DNA of 29,220 nt from MGIIb-O5 sp036154155 (GTDB lineage Archaea; Thermoplasmatota; Poseidoniia; Poseidoniales; Thalassarchaeaceae). Below, piece after piece: positions 24,320 through 29,220 of the stretch. How positions within the stretch are numbered: position 1 is the stretch's first letter; the number at the start of each line of letters is the position of its first letter. The stretch lies in contig JAYZLP010000031.1 of assembly GCA_036154155.1 (NCBI GenBank), positions 1 to 29,220 of the forward strand. Reading direction: 5' to 3'. The notes beneath the pieces were generated by a model, which did not search any database, was not told where the DNA came from, and saw only the letters and a list, made by a program, of their open reading frames with translations. A program made the translations under genes and the position numbers.

Positions 24320-24325
24320 ATTTAA
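24320..24325 (-). promoter_or_regulatory. Candidate TATA element of the secE operon
   Basis: On the minus strand, gcTTAAATga lies 39-44 bases before the secE ATG and just downstream of the ftsZ hairpin. With initiation about 25 bases after a TATA box, a leader of roughly 15-20 bases with the Shine-Dalgarno inside would result. Inferred from position and composition. Confidence 0.4.
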
Positions 24326-24335
24326 GCACGCCGGA

Positions 24336-24353
24336 CGAGCCCTAAGGGGCTCG
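24336..24353 (-). terminator. Hairpin after ftsZ
   Basis: CGAGCCC and GGGCTCG form a perfect 7-bp stem with a 4-base loop (CTTA on the minus strand), 9 bases after the ftsZ stop and before the secE promoter candidate. No U-run follows. Confidence 0.5.
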
Positions 24354-24362
24354 AAGAGCAAC

Positions 24363-25538
24363 TCACCCTACGAACTCGACTGTTCTGCTACGTAGGTTGC
24401 GCATTTGGGTGTGCAGTGCCGCCCCATGTATCTGCTCGCTCTTCACCCCAGTGAGTACCAGAAGGACCCTTATCCCATCGCCCATACTTGGATCAGTAGT
24501 GGCCCCCCAGATTATCCTGGCATAGGGATTGATCCTGTCCCTGATAATTTTCGCACAGGCCTCCGCGTCGCCTAATGAAAGAGTTGAACCTCCGACAACA
24601 TTCACCAAGGCACCTCTGGCATCTGAGATGTCAATGTCCAGTAACGGCGATTGCAGAGCCTCCTCGGTCGCCTTAATCGCCATGTCTTCGCCCTCAGCCT
24701 CACCAAGGCCGATCATTGCAACGCCTCCTCCGTTTTCCATCACTGACCTCAGGTCTTGGAAGTCGAGATTCACAATGCCCTCCTTGGCAATCATCTCCGA
24801 GACTCCCTTGATGCTCCTCATCAGAAGCTCGTCAGCCACTCGGAAGGCAGCATCCAGCGGCAGGTCCCTGACGCCCTCTACTTCCAGGAGTCTTTCGTTA
24901 GGAAGAACCACCACTGTATCGCAAACTTCCCTCAGTCTCTCCAGGCCCCATTCCGCGTTCTGTCTCCGCAGAGCTCCCTCGGAAAGGAATGGATAGCTGA
25001 CGACAGCAATTGTGAGGGCACCGGCGGAGCGAGCAAGACGTGCTATGACATGCGCGCTCCCTGTGCCGGTACCCCCGCCAAGCCCTGCTGTTATGAAGGC
25101 CAGATCGCAATCCTCGATCTCGGTCTTCAACGAGCGCTCGGACTCGTAGGCTGCCTGTTCCCCCTTCTCTGGGTCTCCTCCAGCGCCCCTGCCTCGCGCT
25201 GACCTCCCAATCAGAACCTTGTTGCGTACGGCCACTCGCAACAGGTGCTGTGCATCGGTATTGACTGCAATTCCTCTGACGTATTCCTCGTCGAAAAGAT
25301 TCTCATGCTCCAATCGTGCAACTGTGTTAGAGCCACAACCACCGCAACCGAAAACCCTGATCTTCGGTTGTAGTGACATGAGGAGGTTCTGTAGCTCAGG
25401 ATCACTCTCCGTATCGATGGCCCCAGTTGGGATTTCTCCATCGTCATCAAGCTCTAGAACTCTGTTGATGAGGTGCTTCACGGACACGAGCCGAGTCGAA
25501 CAGAGGATAACCATTACCCCAGTGGAAGGGTGGTTCAC
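24363..25538 (-). CDS. ftsZ: Cell division protein FtsZ
   Basis: Tubulin-family GTPase that forms the division ring. With the longest start (GTG 25538, 391 residues): KIRVFGCGGCGSNTVARL (59-76), NTDAQHL (93-99), the GTP signature GGGTGTG (154-160) and the T7 loop NLDFQD (257-262), whose acidic residues drive hydrolysis in the next subunit. The start is uncertain: ATG 25514 and GTG 25487/25481 are also in frame, and the last gives VKHLINRVLEL, the usual archaeal beginning. There is little sequence after the fold, so no long C-terminal tail is present. A CetZ or second FtsZ is not in the window. Flanked by hairpins on both sides, it is probably a single-gene transcript. Confidence 0.95.
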   Translation of the reverse strand: MNHPSTGVMVILCSTRLVSVKHLINRVLELDDDGEIPTGAIDTESDPELQNLLMSLQPKIRVFGCGGCGSNTVARLEHENLFDEEYVRGIAVNTDAQHLLRVAVRNKVLIGRSARGRGAGGDPEKGEQAAYESERSLKTEIEDCDLAFITAGLGGGTGTGSAHVIARLARSAGALTIAVVSYPFLSEGALRRQNAEWGLERLREVCDTVVVLPNERLLEVEGVRDLPLDAAFRVADELLMRSIKGVSEMIAKEGIVNLDFQDLRSVMENGGGVAMIGLGEAEGEDMAIKATEEALQSPLLDIDISDARGALVNVVGGSTLSLGDAEACAKIIRDRINPYARIIWGATTDPSMGDGIRVLLVLTGVKSEQIHGAALHTQMRNLRSRTVEFVG

Positions 25539-25550
25539 AGGGGTTTAGTC

Positions 25551-25569
25551 ACGGCCCCTCAGGGGCCGT
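25551..25569 (-). terminator. Hairpin between CDP-alcohol transferase and ftsZ
   Basis: ACGGCCCC-TCA-GGGGCCGT is a perfect 8-bp GC-rich stem with a 3-base loop. It touches the last base of the phosphatidyltransferase stop codon and lies 13 bases before the longest ftsZ start, so it would end or stabilise the upstream transcript. A shorter ftsZ start would leave more room for its promoter. Confidence 0.5.
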
Positions 25570-26243
25570 CAGAGAAGTTGCTCTCTGGTCTTGATGAATC
25601 TAACTATGAACGTGTAGAGGCCCCCCCATGCAGAAATAGCGAGAGCGAAGGTCACGCCATTCAACTCATTATTACCCAACAATGCCCATTCTGCTAACTC
25701 GTGAATACTGGAGGATGAGACCCCCATAGTACCAGTTTGAGCCTGCCATGCCGCTACTACAAGTCCTACTAGAGTTAGTACCATCCTGTCGGCCCTGGAG
25801 AATCCGCCGTATATCCTTCCCAGGCCAACTGATTGTGCCTGCGTCCCCATGTATGAGCCGAAGAGGGTCAATAGCCCTGCCAATAGTCCAGAGCGTGGGT
25901 CGCTGACGAATGCGACGTTCATTCCCAGGGCAACTAGAAGCCCGACATCGACAACCCTGTCAATAGTGTGGTCAAGGAAATCCCCGTACGGCCCGTCAAC
26001 ACCTTGGTGCCTCGCAAGTGCCCCGTCCAACGCATCCAGTACGCCAGCCACAAGTATCAGTAGAACCCCTCCTAGGATTGCAATTGCCCCGGCCTCATCC
26101 GCCCCCGCCCCAGAAAGCAGATAGAAGGCAACAATTGCGAGTAATAGGCTAGCCCAAGTCAGAGTACTAGGGTCAAGATCACCCATCCTCAAAACCAATG
26201 GGTGAATGGCCTTCGTCCACTTAGCCCTCATCTTCTCAAACAT
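25569..26243 (-). CDS. CDP-alcohol phosphatidyltransferase (archaetidylinositol phosphate synthase-like)
   Basis: Membrane enzyme that transfers a phospholipid headgroup from a CDP-activated lipid. The full signature D-G-x2-A-R-x8-G-x3-D-x3-D is present: D73, G74, A77, R78, G87, D91, D95. About six membrane helices follow the pattern of the family. The start is ATG 26243 (MFEKMRAKWTKAIHPLV), overlapping the kinase stop as TGATG; the longer frame is inside the kinase gene. Euryarchaeal relatives of this size with DGPYGDFLDHTIDR make archaetidylinositol phosphate or archaetidylglycerol phosphate; I favour the former, without certainty. Confidence 0.88.
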   Translation of the reverse strand: MFEKMRAKWTKAIHPLVLRMGDLDPSTLTWASLLLAIVAFYLLSGAGADEAGAIAILGGVLLILVAGVLDALDGALARHQGVDGPYGDFLDHTIDRVVDVGLLVALGMNVAFVSDPRSGLLAGLLTLFGSYMGTQAQSVGLGRIYGGFSRADRMVLTLVGLVVAAWQAQTGTMGVSSSSIHELAEWALLGNNELNGVTFALAISAWGGLYTFIVRFIKTREQLL

Positions 26244-26788
26244 CACGATTCCTCCATGTGCGCGACCCAGTCTATTGTCGAGCCGAGCCTCATTGGCTTG
26301 AAGCCATCTGATATCCAACTCTCAATATTGTCTACTACGGACCCTATCTCACTCGCCGTGGTATCGAACTCCGTCCAGGGTACACTCTCGTCCCAGTCAT
26401 TCCAAGCACCCCCCAGTAGCTCCCACTCGTAGTTTGAATTGATTTTGCTCTCTGAGTAGCCCCTCTCACCGAGCCTGACTTTGAGGGTCTCGGGGGAGCA
26501 CCTGAGTACTACTACCGCGTCAACGGGAAGATTGTGTGAAAGATGGCCATCCACGACCCCGACACCCTCCGCCGGTTCGATCCATGCTTCCGAAAGTGAC
26601 CCTCCCAGTTTCTCAATATCTATCGGTCTGGCCCCGTCCTCAGGATCGACCTCGCCTATGCACCCGAAATCTTCAGCAAGACCCTCGACGGAAACCAACG
26701 CGAAACCCCTCTCCTCTAGCATCCTGCTCACAGTGGTCTTTCCTACGCCCGGTGTCCCAGTAATGGCGACTCGAGCCCCTTCTCCCAT
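26243..26788 (-). CDS. AK6/Fap7-type adenylate kinase family protein
   Basis: Small P-loop kinase/ATPase linked to ribosome small-subunit maturation in archaea and eukaryotes. The start ATG 26788 (MGEGARVAITGTPGVGKTT) places the Walker A at residues 11-18. Further family blocks are LVSVEGLAEDFG, RPIDIEKL, VVDGHLSHNLPVDAVVVLRC (the HLSH motif) and RGYSESKINSNYEWE. Length 181 is normal. The open frame extends 33 codons upstream but that part is not homologous. It forms a tightly coupled pair with the phosphatidyltransferase gene, an association I recall from other euryarchaea. Confidence 0.9.
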   Translation of the reverse strand: MGEGARVAITGTPGVGKTTVSRMLEERGFALVSVEGLAEDFGCIGEVDPEDGARPIDIEKLGGSLSEAWIEPAEGVGVVDGHLSHNLPVDAVVVLRCSPETLKVRLGERGYSESKINSNYEWELLGGAWNDWDESVPWTEFDTTASEIGSVVDNIESWISDGFKPMRLGSTIDWVAHMEES

Positions 26789-26876
26789 GATTGTCCGAAC
26801 GCGTGAGAAGCAATGAACACTGCGTGGGCCGAGCGTAACATTGACCACACACATGCGTTCCCCAGCATGAGCGCGC

Positions 26877-28013
26877 ATGTCAGGCAAAGTCAGTTGGATT
26901 GGTGCTATGGACCCAAGAGAGAATAAGTTGAATGTGCTATTGATCGCACTTCCAATTACCTGTTACTTCGCCTACTCGGCCGCGCATGACGAGTCCATGG
27001 CCTTCGTCTTCTCCCTTCTAGCCATCATGCCCCTGGCTTTCTTGATGGGTAGGGCAACTGAGGAGATATCCCTCTATACGTCAGAATCATTGGGTGGACT
27101 GCTCAATGCGACCTTTGGGAATGCCGCTGAGATGATAATCGCCTTGCTCGCAATTTACACAGCATCGCAAGCAGCCTCCGGAAGCGAGACAGAGGCACTC
27201 ATGGTCGGCCTAGTGCAAGCCAGCCTAATCGGCAGCATCCTCGGAAATCTACTACTCGTGATGGGCCTCGCGTTTTTGTGGGGCGGGATCAATTTCACCG
27301 AGCAGAAATTCTCTGAAACCCAGGTCAGTTCCAACGGTTCGCTGATGATGTTGGCGATGATTGTGCTAATCATTCCAACCGTGTTCAACTCAACCGTGGG
27401 AGGGACAGATGGCGAAGAGGGCGTCAAGCAGCTAAGCCACGTAGCGGCAATCGTGCTCCTTTTGTTGTACGGAGCATTCCTTTACTTCCAGTTCAGGTCT
27501 CACGTGGATCTATTCGCTACCGAGGGGCATCACCACGAGGAGCCCGAGATGAGCAAGCGTGATGCCATAATTCTCCTAGTCGTCGCCACAATTCTAGTTT
27601 CTTGGATGGCCGAGATCCTTGTTCATTCGGTGGAATATGCCGCCTCGGACGAAGGACTGGGGCTTCCCCATCTATTCATCGGAGTCATCCTGCTCCCCCT
27701 ATTCGGTAACGCGGCCGAGCACTTCACCGCCGTCGTAGTTGCGGGCAAGGACAAGATGGACCTCTCCTTTGCCATCTCAATGGGCTCATCGACTCAGATC
27801 GCAGTCTTCGTAGCCCCCATGATGATTCTTGTGTCATGGGCGTTGGGCGTCCCCCTCACCTTCGAGTTCGGCATGCTGGAAACGGTATCCGCATTCCTCG
27901 CCGTCCTCATCGTCAACATCATCGCATCAGACGGTAAGTCGAATTGGCTCGAGGGAGCTTTGCTGCTAGGGACCTATGTCGTATTGGGCGCCGCCTTCCT
28001 TGTGCACCCATAG
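26877..28013 (+). CDS. CAX-type Ca2+/H+ antiporter
   Basis: Cation/proton exchanger of the CaCA superfamily with about 11 membrane helices in two inverted halves. Each half has the signature helix: LLNATFGNAAEMIIALLA (first) and LFGNAAEHFTAVVVAGKDKMDLS (second), the second followed by SMGSSTQIAVFVAP. An internal hydrophilic loop is His/Glu-rich (GHHHEEPEMSK). The start could be ATG 26877 or ATG 26907 (MDPRENKLN, after GGATTGGTG). Divergent from the AK6 gene, convergent with nikR with 5 bases between stops. It would export Ca2+ or a related divalent ion. Confidence 0.92.
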   Translation: MSGKVSWIGAMDPRENKLNVLLIALPITCYFAYSAAHDESMAFVFSLLAIMPLAFLMGRATEEISLYTSESLGGLLNATFGNAAEMIIALLAIYTASQAASGSETEALMVGLVQASLIGSILGNLLLVMGLAFLWGGINFTEQKFSETQVSSNGSLMMLAMIVLIIPTVFNSTVGGTDGEEGVKQLSHVAAIVLLLLYGAFLYFQFRSHVDLFATEGHHHEEPEMSKRDAIILLVVATILVSWMAEILVHSVEYAASDEGLGLPHLFIGVILLPLFGNAAEHFTAVVVAGKDKMDLSFAISMGSSTQIAVFVAPMMILVSWALGVPLTFEFGMLETVSAFLAVLIVNIIASDGKSNWLEGALLLGTYVVLGAAFLVHP

Positions 28014-28018
28014 TGAAA

Positions 28019-28444
28019 TCAACAGCACCCATCTTCACGATCAGGCGCCAAAACGAAGACCACCCGGTCTACACCCTCTATGTTCCTGAGCTCCGCAATC
28101 ATTTTTCTGATTGAATCTGCTTCTCCCTTCACTTGCATAGTATCGACGCACGAGTGGCTAGACGGTAGGCAATTGTGATGGTACGATGAAACATCGACAT
28201 TCCCTGAGTGCCTAATCTCAGCCAACTTATTCTCAACATCATGTTGAAAGTATACCACAGCGGTACCCTCTACCTGGAGTTCGCCATCCATGTCATTCAG
28301 ACTTCCCCTCATCGACTCCTCGGCGAAATGTATGCTTGCATCCCTGAGGAACATGCTCCTATTTCTGTAGCCTGATTTCTCAACCAATTCTCCTAGTCTG
28401 TCAGCAAAGTCGTTGTCCGTGCTGAAGGACACTATTCGGCTCAC
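28019..28444 (-). CDS. nikR: NikR-like metal-responsive ribbon-helix-helix repressor
   Basis: A 141-residue DNA-binding regulator starting at GTG 28444. Residues 2-45 form the ribbon-helix-helix (RIVSFSTDNDFADRLGELVEKSGYRNRSMFLRDA); residues about 60-135 form the ACT-like metal-sensing domain (GTAVVYFQHD...VDTMQVKGEAD...VDRVVFVLAP). In E. coli NikR the nickel ligands are H76, H87, H89 and C95. Aligned on the conserved C-x7-G, C99 matches C95, but the two His positions hold N91 and L93; H79, H89, H90, C92 and H97 lie nearby, and the protein ends in CC. The metal may therefore not be nickel. It diverges from a metal-binding lipoprotein gene, with a NikR-sized inverted repeat between them, so it probably represses that transporter and itself. 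Confidence 0.85.
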   Translation of the reverse strand: MSRIVSFSTDNDFADRLGELVEKSGYRNRSMFLRDASIHFAEESMRGSLNDMDGELQVEGTAVVYFQHDVENKLAEIRHSGNVDVSSYHHNCLPSSHSCVDTMQVKGEADSIRKMIAELRNIEGVDRVVFVLAPDREDGCC

Positions 28445-28462
28445 AAATTGCCGTCCAATGGC

Positions 28463-28490
28463 CTAGTAATAATAATTTCGGATTTACTAG
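28463..28490. promoter_or_regulatory. Candidate NikR operator
   Basis: CTAGTAA-N14-TTACTAG is a perfect inverted repeat 28 bp long in the 88-base gap between nikR and the lipoprotein gene. The classical NikR site is GTATGA-N16-TCATAC, also 28 bp. It lies just upstream of the lipoprotein TATA box and 18 bases from the nikR start, so binding could block both promoters. Confidence 0.55.
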
Positions 28491-28498
28491 TTAATAAC

Positions 28499-28516
28499 AT
28501 ATATTAAATATATAAT
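28499..28516 (+). promoter_or_regulatory. TATA-rich promoter of the metal-binding lipoprotein gene
   Basis: The run ATATATTAAATATATAAT is the most AT-rich stretch of the gap and ends 16 bases before the ATG. GGAGGG follows at 28524-28529 as Shine-Dalgarno. It stands 8 bases from the operator candidate. Confidence 0.55.
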
Positions 28517-28532
28517 AGGATGCGGAGGGCCC

Positions 28533-29186
28533 ATGAAGAGTGTAGCGTACAGGTCAGTACTGTTGAGTGTGTTAATGATAACATCCAGCCTAGCTGGATG
28601 TCTAGGAGATGAGGCGAATGATGCCGATGAGAGTGAGGTTGTAGACCCAATTCCTGTATTCGGTAGTGTAATGGTCTCGACCTACCACGTGGGCGAGCTT
28701 GTCAAGGCTGTTGCAGGAGATCACGTCGTGATGGACTACATGAGCCAGGACAACATCCCTGTTCACGACTACGAGCCCTCTGCGGCCGACTTAATCAGGC
28801 TGCAAGAAGCTGATGTCTTCTTCTACCACGGACTCAATCTCGAACCATGGGTAGAATCTACACTCTCGTCCCTTGGAAGCGATGCACCCCCTTCATTCAT
28901 GACGCACACAATGCCCTCTGGTGAGATTACGCTAGATTACGAGTCACTGTTGGTTGCAGACTTGTGTGAAGTTCTGACTGATGGGCCATTCGAGAGTACT
29001 ACTTTGGGCACTATGTCTGATGACCATGACGACGACCATGACGACCATGACGACCATGACGACGACCATGACGACCATGACGACGACCATGACGACGATC
29101 ACGATGACCACTCAGATGAGGAAGGCGACCATGACGACGACCATGACGACGACCATGACGACGATCACGATGACCACTCAGACTAG
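28533..29186 (+). CDS. ZnuA/TroA-like metal-binding lipoprotein, interrupted by in-frame TAG
   Basis: Substrate-binding protein of a zinc or manganese ABC importer. A signal peptide ends in the lipobox SLAGC (C22), so the protein is lipid-anchored outside the cell. VMVSTYHVGELVKAVAGDHV and IPVHDYEPSAADLIRLQEADVFFYHGLNLEPW are family blocks, with the first metal His in PVHDYEPS. A His/Asp-rich loop (DDHDDDHDD repeats) begins near residue 163. The frame stops at TAG 29184-29186, only 217 residues in, before the second lobe; full proteins have about 300 or more. The same frame stays open after the TAG to the window edge (EVDHEDHHYGE), so this is a nonsense mutation, an assembly error, or read-through. 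ATG 28533 follows GGAGGG. Confidence 0.85.
   Translation: MKSVAYRSVLLSVLMITSSLAGCLGDEANDADESEVVDPIPVFGSVMVSTYHVGELVKAVAGDHVVMDYMSQDNIPVHDYEPSAADLIRLQEADVFFYHGLNLEPWVESTLSSLGSDAPPSFMTHTMPSGEITLDYESLLVADLCEVLTDGPFESTTLGTMSDDHDDDHDDHDDHDDDHDDHDDDHDDDHDDHSDEEGDHDDDHDDDHDDDHDDHSD
29019..29182 (+). repeat. His/Asp codon repeat with a 66-bp tandem duplication
   Basis: GAC and CAT codons alternate to encode DDH/DDDH units, as in the metal-collecting loop of ZnuA proteins. The unit starting at 29082 is repeated 66 bases on (29148), in frame, with 35 identical bases. In the first copy the codons after CACTCA read GAT GAG GAA GGC; in the second GAC TAG GAA GTC. Confidence 0.85.
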
Positions 29187-29220
29187 GAAGTCGACCATGA
29201 AGACCATCACTACGGAGAAG

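Noticed and set aside
26789..26887. Extended start for the AK6 protein
   Set aside because: The Walker A normally lies within the first 20 residues, which ATG 26788 gives; the extension also overlaps the start of the divergent antiporter gene.
29019..29182. CRISPR-like or satellite repeat
   Set aside because: The repeats stay in frame as His/Asp codons within a metal-binding protein and have no spacers, so they are a coding repeat.
1..29220. Insertion sequences, integrases, phage genes or defence islands
   Set aside because: No transposase, integrase, capsid, toxin-antitoxin or restriction motif was seen; the AddAB-like pair is better explained as DNA repair.

Overview
The window looks like chromosomal DNA of a euryarchaeon, most likely a marine Group II (Poseidoniales) archaeon or close relative. 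Support comes from an archaeal-type ribosomal stalk cluster (L11, L1, L10/P0, L12/P1) behind SecE and Spt5, the archaeosine radical SAM enzyme RaSEA, an AK6-type kinase next to a CDP-alcohol phosphatidyltransferase, archaeal FtsZ, an acidic proteome, and very tight packing with TGATG overlaps and zero-gap convergent gene ends. The lineage is inferred from gene content only; no rRNA or tRNA gene was found. No intergenic gap exceeds about 100 bases.

Layout. (1) 1-686: C-terminal part of an exported thioredoxin-fold protein with a sorting-signal-like tail. (2) 762-9214: a translationally coupled AddB-like/AddA-like helicase-nuclease pair, in which both subunits keep a PD-(D/E)XK nuclease and cysteines placed like an Fe-S staple. 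It is followed by an M20 dipeptidase (9273-10685) and an acidic coiled-coil protein (10768-11400). (3) 11401-14855, minus strand: an operon of a UMF1-type MFS transporter with a large insertion, a membrane-anchored hexapeptide acyltransferase, and a zinc-binding protein with three identically spaced Cys/His modules. (4) 14923-19434, plus strand: RaSEA, a small two-helix membrane protein coupled to a 554-residue membrane protein that resembles heme-copper oxidase subunit I but lacks nearly all metal-ligand histidines, and a YchF/OLA1-type GTPase. (5) 19435-26788, minus strand: AK6, CDP-alcohol phosphatidyltransferase, FtsZ, SecE, Spt5, L11, L1, L10, L12 and two unrecognised proteins. Hairpins separate CDP-alcohol transferase from ftsZ and ftsZ from secE. 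(6) 26877-29220: a CAX-type Ca2+/H+ antiporter, a NikR-like repressor, and a divergent ZnuA/TroA-like metal-binding lipoprotein with a His/Asp repeat.

The most unusual points are these. Spt5/NusG carries an extra N-terminal Nudix-like domain with a degraded Nudix box. The neighbouring L11 gene encodes only the C-terminal, rRNA-binding half of L11. The oxidase-like membrane protein appears to have kept the fold and lost the metal sites. A NikR-operator-sized inverted repeat lies between nikR and the metal-binding protein gene, and that gene is cut by an in-frame TAG inside a 66-bp tandem duplication. All homology calls are by eye, from motifs and remembered family sequences; no database search was run.
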